A stretch of DNA of 64,000 nt from Aliivibrio fischeri ATCC 7744 = JCM 18803 = DSM 507 (GCF_023983475.1 NZ_CP092713.1:992001-1056000), one strand, 5' to 3'; positions 34,635 through 43,487 are shown, counted from the first letter of the stretch. Translations and numbers: made by a program. Notes: generated by a model from the sequence alone, not told the origin.

Positions 34635-35192
34635 ATGAAAGTAATAAAATCAGCACTAGCATTATTTCCTATTCTTTTATCGACTACGACTATGGCTGGA
34701 TCTTGGGACTTTGAAAATAATGTTGATGAATTTACTGGTGAAACTATAACTCAAATTACTTCTCCGAAAAGTAATATGCGCTTCAGTTGTGATGATTCTG
34801 GTGACATTAAACGCATCATACTGTTCAATGATTGGATAGGTGAAGTTGGAACTACAATAAATTGGGTAACTGACAATAAATCCCGTGGTGAAAGTCAAGG
34901 TTATGGTTTTAAAAAAACTATTCAAGGTTACTTTGAGATCCTAACGCCGGGAGAAATGGGAGATAAACGATTTGAAACGTTTCAAGATAATCCTGATTGG
35001 TATATTGGTCATTATAAAGAGCAATATAATCTAATTAAAGCTATGAAGTCTGGAAACTCAATTCAGTTTCGTGCTACTACTTATGACAAAGTATTTACTA
35101 CGACTGATAAGATTTCGTTGAATGGTTTCTCAAAAGTATTTGATAAACTTTATTCAACTTGCAACAAGCGAAACAATTTAAACGATAAATAA
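34635..35192 (+). CDS. secreted protein inside a type-A cassette, 185 aa
   Basis: ATG 34635 is placed after GGAG (34625-34628). The signal peptide is MKVIKSALALFPILLSTTTMAG. The mature protein starts SWDFENNVDEFTGETITQITSPKSNMRFSC and has two further landmarks, VGTTINWVTD and SIQFRATTYDKVFTTTDKISLNGFSKVFDKLYSTC, a pattern seen in small periplasmic proteins of unknown role. The surrounding sequence is type-A cassette DNA, so this gene appears to have been inserted into an ORF-less cassette. Confidence 0.75.
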   Translation: MKVIKSALALFPILLSTTTMAGSWDFENNVDEFTGETITQITSPKSNMRFSCDDSGDIKRIILFNDWIGEVGTTINWVTDNKSRGESQGYGFKKTIQGYFEILTPGEMGDKRFETFQDNPDWYIGHYKEQYNLIKAMKSGNSIQFRATTYDKVFTTTDKISLNGFSKVFDKLYSTCNKRNNLNDK

Positions 35193-35418
35193 TAGAGGTA
35201 ATTATGAGCGACGGTCTAAAACTATCATTAATCTTGAGATAGATAGCTTGTAGTCTGATAACTTTGAAGTTGTTAACGCTACTACAAAAACTCCAACTTG
35301 AGAGATTAAAGGTGATGAATGGAAATTAATAAGCCTATATACCGAATGATGCTTTATTCGTTGAAAGAGGTAAAGTACCATCACCTAGGATTGATGTTCA
35401 TAAGATTTATAAATGCGT

Positions 35419-35498
35419 GATATTTTTTCGGTAAATTAAAATTAGGAAGTATTGGTAGGGTAGCTCTTTATCAAATTAGCCAAGCCGAAAGTAAGCAC
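35419..35498 (+). repeat. type-A cassette A5, 3' part
   Basis: Resumes the A consensus with TCGGTAAATTAAAATT and continues to GCCAAGCCGAAAGTAAGCAC before attC 41. Between 35193 and 35418 is 226 nt with no supported gene. Confidence 0.75.
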
Positions 35499-35624
35499 GC
35501 ACAACAATCGCATCAACACGATTTATTACACTCGGCGTTTTTGGTTTGCCTTGGGTTTTGTGATTAGGGCAGCTAAATTTAGGCTGGTTTGCATAGTAAT
35601 AAACGTGTTATGCCAGCGTTATGC
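35499..35624 (+). repeat. attC 41 (class 4)
   Basis: R'' GCACAAC at 35499-35505, core GTTATGC at 35618-35624. Confidence 0.94.
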
Positions 35625-35652
35625 GTACTTTTTTGATTAAGGGAGTTTGAGT

Positions 35653-36090
35653 TTGAAAGGTATTTGTTTGTGTGGCGAGGTGTCGTTTGAGCTATCTGGT
35701 GCCTTACCTCCGATTTATCAGTGTCATTGTTCGCTTTGTCGCAAAGTATCTGGGTCGTCATCGAATTCAGCTTTAATTGTTAAAGCGGATAGTTTCAAAT
35801 GGCTTTCGGGTACAAATTCTATTGGTCGTTATGTTTCAAGTTCAGGCTTTAAATCGGAATTTTGCCAGTGTTGTGGAAGCCCTGTGCCGAACCTTAGCTC
35901 AAGCAAAGATAAATATTGGGTACCAGCAGGATTGATGTCTGAAGATTTAGAAACAACAATCAAGGCTCATGTCTATGTTAATTCGCGAGCAAACTGGGAT
36001 GAGGCATTTATCTGCGATAACGTCGAAGAATTTGCCACAATGCCTTCAGAATCTGAATGGTTGAAACTATCGGATAAACCGTACGCATAA
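35653..36090 (+). CDS. GFA-family (Mss4-like) zinc protein
   Basis: 145 residues. The zinc ligands are in the family order: CLCG at the start, CHCSLCRK near residue 27 and CQCCGSP near residue 75. The family takes its name from glutathione-dependent formaldehyde-activating enzyme, but most members have unknown substrates. I chose the TTG at 35653, 8 nt after GGGAG; the TTG at 35647 is too close. The TAA stop lies in the attC R''. Confidence 0.88.
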   Translation: MKGICLCGEVSFELSGALPPIYQCHCSLCRKVSGSSSNSALIVKADSFKWLSGTNSIGRYVSSSGFKSEFCQCCGSPVPNLSSSKDKYWVPAGLMSEDLETTIKAHVYVNSRANWDEAFICDNVEEFATMPSESEWLKLSDKPYA

Positions 36091-36211
36091 CAAATGCATC
36101 AACACGATTTGCTACACTCGGCGTTGTCAGTTTGTCTTTAGTTTCAGTGATTAAGGCAGTAAAATTCAGTTAAGTCTGTATCGTAGCAAACGTGTTATGC
36201 AGGCGTTGTGC
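36085..36211 (+). repeat. attC 42 (class 2)
   Basis: R'' GCATAAC at 36085-36091, core GTTGTGC at 36205-36211. Cassette ends match over 11 nt. Confidence 0.95.
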
Positions 36212-36662
36212 GTACTGAGTCCGAAATTTTTTGCACGGTTCCTCAATAGAAATGAGACTTTTGTAAGCGCTATTTAGCTATCACAAATCCTCTTCTTTGT
36301 TGCCTTTTAGCGTTCGTTTCATCAGGTCGGCAATTAAACATTGTCGGCCTAAATTCAGGCGTTTCAGAGGCATTTTTACGCTTCAATGGTTCTTTGGTGT
36401 TGCCTCATTTTAGCCGGCATCCGTGTTTTCCTCGCCACATTTTTAATCCCAATTGTGGTTAGGGTATTTGGTTTATCAGTTCCAAATCTGCTGAAACTAA
36501 GCCGTACAAATGGTGTAAGAAATGTATCTGTTTTCCATTTACTTCATCTCGCAATTTAAGAACATTTTGTTCGCTTAATCGGTATCGGTAAATTAGAATC
36601 AGGGCTTAGAAAATGTTGGCCAGGCAGTTCTTTACCAAGTAGGCCAAGTCAAAAGTAAGCAC
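36206..36662 (+). repeat. type-A ORF-less cassette body, copy A6
   Basis: 5' third like A2, the rest almost identical to A1, so it looks recombined between two A variants. Confidence 0.85.
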
Positions 36663-36788
36663 GCACAACAATCGCATCAACACGATTTATTACACTCGGC
36701 GTTCTGGGTTTGCCTTGGGTTTTGTGATTAAGGCGGTAAAATTCAAGTTGTTTGGCATAGTAATAAACGTGTTATGCAAGCGTTAAAT
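36663..36788 (+). repeat. attC 43 (class 4)
   Basis: R'' GCACAAC at 36663-36669, core GTTAAAT at 36782-36788. Confidence 0.94.
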
Positions 36789-36810
36789 GTAATCGTCAAG
36801 GAGGGCGTAA

Positions 36811-37407
36811 ATGAAAGTATATGGTGACCTACAATCAGGAAACTGTTTGAAAGTTAAGATGTTACTATCGTTTTTAAATATTAAGCATGAGTGGATTCAT
36901 GTGAATATTTTAGATGGTGAAACAAAAACAACTGAATTTCTATCTAAATACCCGAATGGAAAAATTCCTGCGGTTGAATTAGATGATGGACGTTATCTGT
37001 GTGAATCAAATGCAATTTTAGGGTACTTTTCTGAAAATACAGCATTTCTACCAAAAGATACGTACTTAAAAGCAAAGGTGTATGAATGGTTGTTCTTTGA
37101 ACAATACAGTCATGAGCCATTCATTGCTGTCGCTCGTTTTATTCAAAAATATTTAGGTATGCCAAAAGAAAGGGAAGCTGAATATGTTTCACTTCAAGAG
37201 GGTGGCCATAAAGCTCTACAATTAATGGAAAGCCAATTGAGTAAAACTAAGTATCTAGTTGGTGATGAAATGACAATTGCTGATATTTCTCTTTATGCTT
37301 ATAGTCATGTTGCAGATGAAGGTGGTTTCGATTTAACTCAATATCCAGCAATTCAAAATTGGTGTCATCGAATTCAATCAACCCCAGGATACGTAGGTAT
37401 GGCGTAA
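36811..37407 (+). CDS. glutathione S-transferase family protein (copy 1)
   Basis: 198 residues, strong AAGGAGGG ribosome site. Residues 1-78 form the thioredoxin-like domain (MKVYGDLQSGNCLKVKMLLSFLNI, then NGKIPAVELDDGRYLCESNAILGYF, where cis-Pro and ESNAI bind glutathione). Residues 90-198 are the helical domain, with LVGDEMTIADISLYAY as the conserved N-capping box. It conjugates or reduces electrophiles. An identical copy is at 60587. Confidence 0.92.
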   Translation: MKVYGDLQSGNCLKVKMLLSFLNIKHEWIHVNILDGETKTTEFLSKYPNGKIPAVELDDGRYLCESNAILGYFSENTAFLPKDTYLKAKVYEWLFFEQYSHEPFIAVARFIQKYLGMPKEREAEYVSLQEGGHKALQLMESQLSKTKYLVGDEMTIADISLYAYSHVADEGGFDLTQYPAIQNWCHRIQSTPGYVGMA

Positions 37408-37412
37408 ATTAC

Positions 37413-37537
37413 ATTTAACAAATGCATCAACACGATTTTCTACACTCGGCGTTGTCGGTTTGTCTTTAGTTTCAGTGATTAAGGCAGTAAAATTCAGTTC
37501 AGTCTGTGGTAGCAAACGTGTTATGCAGGCGTTATAA
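37413..37537 (+). repeat. attC 44 (class 2)
   Basis: R'' ATTTAAC at 37413-37419, core GTTATAA at 37531-37537. Left arm TTTTCTAC is mismatched to GTAGC. Confidence 0.92.
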
Positions 37538-37662
37538 CCTAGGTGAGATATTTCTCAAATACACTTAAATATTAATTGTTTAAGTGATAGTTAAGGTAGA
37601 ATTGATTTAATACTATAGATTGCAGCTATTTAGTAATCATTGAATAAAAAAGGACTTTGAAA

Positions 37663-37809
37663 ATGACAACTCTTCAAAAAATTGCAATAGGGCTTGGATC
37701 TGGTTTACTTGTTGGATCTGTTTCAACGGTGCTACCTAGCTTACAATTTTGGTGTTTTGTCATTGGATTAACTCTAGTTAATTACGTTATTGTTACGACG
37801 AAAAAATAA
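37663..37809 (+). CDS. 48-aa membrane mini-protein (copy 1 of 3)
   Basis: ATG 37663 after AAAGGAC. Reads MTTLQKIAIGLGSGLLVGSV, then a Pro turn and FWCFVIGLTLVNYVIV, ending TTKK: two short membrane segments with a basic C-terminus. The 125-nt leader and 119-nt trailer are conserved in all three copies and lack other frames. Possible small toxin-like or membrane-stress protein; function unknown. Confidence 0.65.
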   Translation: MTTLQKIAIGLGSGLLVGSVSTVLPSLQFWCFVIGLTLVNYVIVTTKK

Positions 37810-37928
37810 AGCAAATAATTGATAGTTATCGGTGCCAAAGAGCATGACTTGCTGGAAATAAGATGATCAAGGTAGTGATTATAATGTTGAAGGTAAACAG
37901 TTACGGTTTCAGTAACATTATCAGATGG

Positions 37929-38053
37929 TTATAACAAATGCATCAACACGATTTGCTACATTCGGCATTCTAGGTTTCTTTTGCTTTACCGTGTTAAGTG
38001 GTAAATTTGAGCTTAATCTGCATGGTAGCAAACGTGTTATGCAGGCGTTATAA
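37929..38053 (+). repeat. attC 45 (class 1)
   Basis: R'' TTATAAC at 37929-37935, core GTTATAA at 38047-38053. Confidence 0.95.
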
Positions 38054-38178
38054 CCTAGGTGAGATATTTCTCAAATACACTTAAATATTAATTGTTTAAG
38101 TGATAGTTAAGGTAGAATTGATTTAATACTATAGATTGCAGCTATTTAGTAATCATTGAATAAAAAAGGACTTTGAAA

Positions 38179-38325
38179 ATGACAACTCTTCAAAAAATTG
38201 CAATAGGGCTTGGATCTGGTTTACTTGTTGGATCTGTTTCAACGGTGCTACCTAGCTTACAATTTTGGTGTTTTGTCATTGGATTAACTCTAGTTAATTA
38301 CGTTATTGTTACGACGAAAAAATAA
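38179..38325 (+). CDS. 48-aa membrane mini-protein (copy 2 of 3)
   Basis: Second half of a perfect 516-bp tandem duplication (37532-38047 and 38048-38563). Same start, ribosome site and sequence as copy 1. Confidence 0.65.
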   Translation: MTTLQKIAIGLGSGLLVGSVSTVLPSLQFWCFVIGLTLVNYVIVTTKK

Positions 38326-38444
38326 AGCAAATAATTGATAGTTATCGGTGCCAAAGAGCATGACTTGCTGGAAATAAGATGATCAAGGTAGTGATTATAA
38401 TGTTGAAGGTAAACAGTTACGGTTTCAGTAACATTATCAGATGG

Positions 38445-38569
38445 TTATAACAAATGCATCAACACGATTTGCTACATTCGGCATTCTAGGTTTCTTTTGC
38501 TTTACCGTGTTAAGTGGTAAATTTGAGCTTAATCTGCATGGTAGCAAACGTGTTATGCAGGCGTTGTGC
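38445..38569 (+). repeat. attC 46 (class 1)
   Basis: R'' TTATAAC at 38445-38451, core GTTGTGC at 38563-38569. Identical to attC 45 up to the core. Confidence 0.95.
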
Positions 38570-39021
38570 GTACTGAGTCCGAAATTTTTTGTACGGTTCA
38601 TCAATAGAATCGCGGCTTTCGTAGTTTCGGCTTAGTAAGCGTAAATTTCTTCTTTGTTGCCTTTTGGTTTTCGTATCATCAAGTTCGGCAAATTAGCCAT
38701 TATTTCCATAAGTTCAGGCGTTTCAGAGGCTATTTTACGCTTCAATTGTTCTTTGGTTATGCCTCATTTTAGTTTGCATCAGTGTTTTGCTCGCAGTATT
38801 TCCAATCCCAATTGTGGTTAGGATATTTGGTTTATTCGTTCCAAACTTGCTGAAACCAAGTCGTTCAAATGGCGTAAAAAATGTATCTGTTTTCCATTCA
38901 CTTTATCTCGCAGTTTAAGAACATTTTGTTCGCTTAATTGGCATCGGTAAATTAGAATCTAGGCTTAGAAAATCTTGGCAGGGCAGTTCTTTACCAAGCT
39001 GGCCAAGCCGAAAGTAAGCAC
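38564..39021 (+). repeat. type-A ORF-less cassette body, copy A7
   Basis: Identical by eye to A3 (20813-21270), including its attC. Confidence 0.87.
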
Positions 39022-39147
39022 GCACAACAATCGCATCAACACGATTTATTACATTCGGCGTTCTGGGTTTGCCTTTAGTTTTGTGATTAAGGCAATAAAA
39101 TTCAGGTTGGTCTGCATGTTAATAAACGTGTTATGCCAGCGTTATGT
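39022..39147 (+). repeat. attC 47 (class 4)
   Basis: R'' GCACAAC at 39022-39028, core GTTATGT at 39141-39147. Confidence 0.94.
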
Positions 39148-39165
39148 GATTGGAGATATCAACGT

Positions 39166-39678
39166 ATGTCAGATGCAAAAAAATTTGGATTACATTTCCC
39201 TATAGGTAACGATCAAACACTACAGGTGCTTAAAGGTCACTTATTACTTGAAGAGTCTATCCGTGAATTCTTAATTGTATTAACTAGTCATCCAGCAGCG
39301 TTAAAAGGTGATTCAGGAACATCATTTGATTGCCATCAAGCAATTTGTATTGTTCAAGCATTTTATCCTTTTAGTGATCAAATTGATTGGGTTTGGGAGT
39401 CAGCTAAACGATTAAATAGATTAAGAAATAAGTTAGCTCATAACCTGGAACCAAACGGGGTGAGTGATTCGATAGCTGCTTTCAATAAGTATGTGTATGA
39501 ATGCGCACCTTCTCAGATTGAGGAAGCTAAAAATAGTGAGTTGGGTACTTTAAAAAATGCTGATTTTATGTTTTCAGTTATGGCTGTATGTAGCCAATTA
39601 GCTGTTCATAAAGAAGAGTTTAAGCAAATATCACATAACAAATGCATCAACACGATTTGCTACACTCGCCGTTGTTAG
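39166..39678 (+). CDS. HEPN-motif protein, 170 aa
   Basis: ATG 39166 after TGGAG. The helical protein carries WESAKRLNRLRNKLAHNLEP near residue 90, a clear R-x4-H HEPN site. The order (helix with FLIVLTSHPAAL, loop with CHQAICIVQAFYP, then the motif) resembles small HEPN/MltR-like proteins. Unlike its neighbours the frame has no stop before the attC and runs 40 nt into it, so the last 14 residues (HNKCINTICYTRRC) are attC-encoded. It may be an RNase toxin without a visible partner. Confidence 0.65.
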   Translation: MSDAKKFGLHFPIGNDQTLQVLKGHLLLEESIREFLIVLTSHPAALKGDSGTSFDCHQAICIVQAFYPFSDQIDWVWESAKRLNRLRNKLAHNLEPNGVSDSIAAFNKYVYECAPSQIEEAKNSELGTLKNADFMFSVMAVCSQLAVHKEEFKQISHNKCINTICYTRRC

Positions 39679-39759
39679 TTTGCCTTTAGTTTCAGTGATT
39701 AAGGCGTTAAAATTCAGCTAGGTCTGTATCGTAGCAAACGTGTTATGCAGGCGTTAAAT
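39633..39759 (+). repeat. attC 48 (class 2)
   Basis: R'' ACATAAC at 39633-39639, core GTTAAAT at 39753-39759. The centre has CTCGCCGTTG in place of CTCGGCGTTG. Confidence 0.93.
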
Positions 39760-39775
39760 CGCAAAGGAAAGTATA

Positions 39776-40498
39776 TTGAAAGATAAAGAGAAAATTGCAT
39801 TATTCATCGATGCAGACAATGCTCCAGCAGCTAAAATTGATTCAATTCTTTCTGAATTAGCTAAGTTCGGAGTTGTTAATATTCGTAAAGCTTATGGTAA
39901 CTGGAAAAATTGCACCTTGAAGTCTTGGGAAGATGTATTACATGAGTACGCAATACAGCCTATACAGCAATTTGATTTAGTAAAAGGTAAAAATGCGACA
40001 GATATTGCTTTGGTGATTGATGCAATGGATGTTTTGTATACAAAGGATGTAGATATTATCTGTATAGTATCTTCTGATTGTGATTTCACTCCATTGGTCA
40101 CTAGGGCTTTAGCTGACGGGAAATTTATAATCGGATTTGGTGAACGTAAAGCACCTTCTGCTTTTGTTAATAGTTGTTCTAAATTCCTCTATCTTGATCA
40201 AGAAGATGTTGAAAATAAACCTGTTCAAAAGAAAACCCAAAGTATAAAAAGTGACACTAAGCTTATGAATTTATTAAGACAAGCTATTGGTGCTGTTGAT
40301 GAAGATGATGGTTGGACAATGCTTGGGCAAATAGGTACGCATATATCAAATCATGCGTCGTTTGATCCTCGAAATTATGGTTTCAAAAAACTTAGCGATT
40401 TATTTTTAGCTATCGATTTATTCGAAATGAAAAAGACGCATGGTTCTGTTTATTGGGTAAGAGAAAAGAAAAAAGCTAAGAATAATAAAGCTAAATAG
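39776..40498 (+). CDS. NYN-domain nuclease with C-terminal LOTUS/OST-HTH domain
   Basis: 240 residues, TTG start after AAAGGA. The NYN (PIN-like) domain covers residues 1-145: ALFIDADNAPAAKID (first acidic pair), NATDIALVIDAMDVL, VDIICIVSSDCDFTPLVTRALADGKFIIGFG (second acidic cluster). These Asp residues bind metal for RNA cleavage. Residues 160-235 form an OST-HTH module (LMNLLRQAIGAVDEDDGWTMLGQIGTHISN, then YGFKKLSDLFLAIDLFEM), which binds RNA. Members of this LabA/MARF-like class act in RNA metabolism and some in defence. Confidence 0.87.
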   Translation: MKDKEKIALFIDADNAPAAKIDSILSELAKFGVVNIRKAYGNWKNCTLKSWEDVLHEYAIQPIQQFDLVKGKNATDIALVIDAMDVLYTKDVDIICIVSSDCDFTPLVTRALADGKFIIGFGERKAPSAFVNSCSKFLYLDQEDVENKPVQKKTQSIKSDTKLMNLLRQAIGAVDEDDGWTMLGQIGTHISNHASFDPRNYGFKKLSDLFLAIDLFEMKKTHGSVYWVREKKKAKNNKAK

Positions 40499-40507
40499 TT
40501 TTTTGCA

Positions 40508-40632
40508 ATTTAACAAATGCATCAACACGATTTGCTACATTCGGCATTCTGGATTTCTTTTGGTTTACCGTATTAAGTGGTAAATTTAGGCTTGATCTGC
40601 ATGATAGCAAACGTGTTATGCCGGCGTTATAT
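40508..40632 (+). repeat. attC 49 (class 1)
   Basis: R'' ATTTAAC at 40508-40514, core GTTATAT at 40626-40632. Arm ends TTATGCCGGCG. Confidence 0.94.
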
Positions 40633-40669
40633 GCATTTTAAGCTTAAAGGCTATTTTATTGGATTGTAG

Positions 40670-41302
40670 ATGATGGAATATTTATTGGTTCTTCTTCATG
40701 TAGCTTTAATTTGGATGCTAGCTGTCGCGACCCCTGGTGCTAATGTTCTTTTAACGATCAACACTGCACTTAATTACGATCGTAAAATTGCGGCTTTTTC
40801 TGCTTTCGGTGTTAGTTGTGCGACGTTATTGTGGTCGTTTTTTGGAGGCTCAGGCTTAGTTATTCTCTTTTCTCATTTCCCTAAATTATTTGGTTTAATG
40901 AAAGTGGTCGGTGGTAGTTATTTATTGTATTTGGGAATGCGTCAGATTTATCTAACTCGAAAAATAAGGAGGTTAGGTGAGTTAACAGAAATCAATCAAA
41001 CGATATTACCATCGAAAAGAAAGGTTTTTATTTCAGCTTTTATCACCAGTATTTTAAACCCAAAAACGGGTTTCTTCGTCGTTAGTTTATTCAGTGTTTC
41101 CATGCCTGAAAACATGAGTGCAACGATGATATTAGCAATTATGATAACAATGGTTTCAATTACACTTGGTTGGCATTTATTCTTAGCTACGGTGTTTTCC
41201 CATGAATCAGCTAAAAGCGTTTATGCTCGCATTTCTAGGGTTATAGATTATGTCACTGGTGGATTGTTTACCATTTTTGGCATCAAAGTAATGACCTCAT
41301 AG
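40670..41302 (+). CDS. LysE/RhtB-family amino-acid exporter
   Basis: 210 residues. The N-terminal signature is WMLAVATPGANVLLTINTAL (family: ..PGP..l). Hydrophobic segments at about 5-27, 40-65, 70-90, 120-145, 150-170 and 190-208 give six TMs. VFISAFITSILNPKTGFFVV is the second conserved NPK motif. It sits in the inner membrane and exports amino acids or homoserine lactones; the substrate is not predictable. Two ATGs are adjacent at 40670 and 40673. Confidence 0.9.
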   Translation: MMEYLLVLLHVALIWMLAVATPGANVLLTINTALNYDRKIAAFSAFGVSCATLLWSFFGGSGLVILFSHFPKLFGLMKVVGGSYLLYLGMRQIYLTRKIRRLGELTEINQTILPSKRKVFISAFITSILNPKTGFFVVSLFSVSMPENMSATMILAIMITMVSITLGWHLFLATVFSHESAKSVYARISRVIDYVTGGLFTIFGIKVMTS

Positions 41303-41319
41303 TAAGAATGGTTGTTTGC

Positions 41320-41444
41320 ATATAACAAATGCATCAACACGATTTGCTACATTCGGCATTCTAGATTTCTTTTGGTTTACCGAGTTAAGTGGTAAATTTA
41401 GGCTTAATCTGCATAGTAGCAAACGTGTTATGCAGGCGTTATAC
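41320..41444 (+). repeat. attC 50 (class 1)
   Basis: R'' ATATAAC at 41320-41326, core GTTATAC at 41438-41444. Confidence 0.95.
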
Positions 41445-41900
41445 GAACTCTGAGAATGCAGTTTTTGGGTTCAGTTCAGCGATTGAACCATTAGCTTTTT
41501 AGGTGTGAAAGTAGGGTGGTTTTCCTTTTTCTTTGTTGCCTTTTGGTGTTCGTTTCATCAGGTTCGGCATTGAACTATTATTGCCCCAAATTCAAGCGTT
41601 TCAGAAACCAATTTACGCTTCAATTGTTCTTTGGCTATGCCTCATTTTAATCTGCATCAGTGTTTTCCTCTTAGCATTTTCAATCCCAATTGTGGCTAGG
41701 GTATTTGGTTTATCAGCTCAAAACTGGCTGAAACCAAATCGTACAAATGGCGTAAGAAAAAGGGATTGTTTCGTTTCACAGTTATTGCCGTTGAAATGAT
41801 ATTTTGCTCGCTTAATTGAGTCAGTCTAATTAAACTCAATTTACAGCAAGTCTTGGTAAATCAGTTCTTTACCAAGTTTATCGGAGCGAAAGCAAGGCTC
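41439..41900 (+). repeat. type-B ORF-less cassette body, copy B7
   Basis: TTATACGAACTCTGAG sub-type; hairpin GGTTCA/TGAACC at 41468-41489. Here an 88-codon frame is open but is broken in sister copies. Confidence 0.85.
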
Positions 41901-42007
41901 GTATAACAAAGCAATCAACACGATGCTATTTACATTCGGCATTCGCGGTTTAGAGTATAATTGGTTTTGTAAGTCGGTCTTTCGCACGTGTTATTGCGGC
42001 GTTAGAA
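41901..42007 (+). repeat. attC 51 (class 5)
   Basis: R'' GTATAAC at 41901-41907, core GTTAGAA at 42001-42007. Diverged centre (CTATTTACATTCGG). Confidence 0.92.
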
Positions 42008-42033
42008 AAACTAATTTTATAAAGGAGTAAACT

Positions 42034-42267
42034 TTGAAAACAAGATTAAAATTAAATGAAGGTGAAACAATTAAACTAATTAGTAGCCGCTCTAAAGGGA
42101 CTATGGCTGAGATGGATATTTATACATACTCTGTTCTTAATTCTAATGGTGATGTTGTTGGAAGCGTTAAGCATACAGATCATACGGCAATACGAGGTTT
42201 CCAAAGAACACAAACATTAAATCAAACTGATAATTTAGGTAATGTCATTATTGATGTTACTTGGTAA
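42034..42267 (+). CDS. small hypothetical protein, 77 aa
   Basis: TTG start at 42034 after AAAGGAG. Beta-rich: MKTRLKLNEGETIKLISSRSKG, then DIYTYSVLNSNGDVVGSVKHTDHTAIRGF. It is the first gene of a two-gene cassette with the deaminase. No recognised family; it could be a regulator or partner. Confidence 0.65.
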   Translation: MKTRLKLNEGETIKLISSRSKGTMAEMDIYTYSVLNSNGDVVGSVKHTDHTAIRGFQRTQTLNQTDNLGNVIIDVTW

Positions 42268-42300
42268 ATAATCGTTATAATAATAAAGAAGGCTATAGTA

Positions 42301-42768
42301 ATGAATTTTTTAATTGAATCAAAACCTATGAGTAAATGGGATATTCGATTTTGTAAGTTGGCAAAACACGCATCTGAATGGTCTAAAGATCCAAATGCAC
42401 AAGTGGGAGCCGCTCTATTTTCAAAGAAAGGTGGCGATATATCTATAGGTTATAATGGATTTCCAATGGGAGTCGAAGATTCAGCCGATAGATTAAATGA
42501 CTCAGATGTTAAGTTAGAATTAGTTGTTCATGCAGAAGTGAACGCTATTATTGCTGCTGGTTCTCGTTCTTTTGGCTCAACATTGTATGTATGGGGAAAA
42601 CCTATTTGTGCAAGATGTGCAGGCCCAATTATTCAAGCTGGGGTTAAACGAGTTGTAGCCTTAAAACCTGGTGAATCTGACTCTAAATGGGATATTAGTG
42701 GTAAAACGGCATATGATATGTTTGTAGAGGCAGGTATTGAGGTTGATTTCTATTCTTTTAGTGAGTAA
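42301..42768 (+). CDS. cytidine/deoxycytidylate deaminase-family protein
   Basis: 155 residues. It has the zinc deaminase signature: VVHAEVNAIIAAG (His ligand and catalytic Glu) and KPICARCAGPIIQAGVKRVV (two Cys ligands, here P-x-C-x2-C with one extra residue before the first Cys). The rest (KWDIRFCKLAKHASEWSKDPNAQVGAALF, GYNGFPMG) is that of dCMP deaminases. It would deaminate dCMP or a related pyrimidine. Some relatives act in phage defence by draining dCTP. Start ATG 42301; ATG 42328 is an alternative. Confidence 0.85.
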   Translation: MNFLIESKPMSKWDIRFCKLAKHASEWSKDPNAQVGAALFSKKGGDISIGYNGFPMGVEDSADRLNDSDVKLELVVHAEVNAIIAAGSRSFGSTLYVWGKPICARCAGPIIQAGVKRVVALKPGESDSKWDISGKTAYDMFVEAGIEVDFYSFSE

Positions 42769-42798
42769 ATTTTCGTCGTACGAATTGCGCTAACGTTT

Positions 42799-42924
42799 TT
42801 CTAACAATCGCATCAACACGATTTATTACACTCGGCAATCTCAGTTTGCCGAGTGTTTCTCGTTTTAAGGTGTCAATTTTAAGTATGTTTGCACAGTAAT
42901 AAACGTGTTATGCAGGCGTTATAC
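42799..42924 (+). repeat. attC 52 (hybrid class 3/4)
   Basis: R'' TTCTAAC at 42799-42805, core GTTATAC at 42918-42924. Class 3 centre with class 4 left end and ATTAC/GTAAT arms. Confidence 0.92.
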
Positions 42925-43380
42925 GAACTCTGAGAATGCAGTTTTTTGGTTCAGTTCAGCGATTGAGCCATTAGTTTTTTAGTCGTGAAAGTAAGGTGGA
43001 TTTCCTTTTTCTTTGTTTTCTTTTGGTGTTCGTTTCATCAGGTTCGGCATTGAACTATTATTGCCCCAAATTCAGGCGTTTCAGCGGCTCATTTACGCTT
43101 CAATTGTTCTTTGGTTATGCCTCATTTTATCCAGCATCAATGTTTTTCTCTCAGCATTTTCAATCCCAATTGTGGTTAGGATATTTGGTTTATCAGTTCC
43201 AAACTTGTTGAAACCAAATCGTACAAATGGTGTAAGAAAAAGGGATTGTTTCATTTCACAGTTATTGTCGTTGGTTGGATATTTTGCTCGCTTAATTGAG
43301 CCAGCCTAATTAAAATCGTTTTACAGCAAATCTTGGTAAATCAGTTCTTTACCAAGTTAATTGGAGCGAAAGCAAGGCTC
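42919..43380 (+). repeat. type-B ORF-less cassette body, copy B8
   Basis: 5' hairpin GGTTCA/TGAGCC contains a G:U pair, an intermediate between the two fully paired forms. Followed directly by type-A copy A8. Confidence 0.85.
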
Positions 43381-43487
43381 GTATAACAAAGCAATCAACA
43401 CGATGCTAATTACACTCGGCGTTTGTGGTTTGAAGTATAATTGGTTTGGAAAGTAAGTCTTTCGCACGTGTTATTGCGGCGTTGTGC
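43381..43487 (+). repeat. attC 53 (class 5)
   Basis: R'' GTATAAC at 43381-43387, core GTTGTGC at 43481-43487. Confidence 0.93.

Noticed and set aside
38441-38635. Frames that translate attC itself (for example MVITNASTRFATFGILGF, also at 6010, 10797, 55587, 57884)
   Set aside because: They recur wherever a class 1 attC occurs and simply translate the recombination site.
42301-42768. AvcD-type dCTP deaminase with AvcI RNA
   Set aside because: The protein is too short (155 aa, one domain), and no AvcI-like RNA can be recognised upstream.
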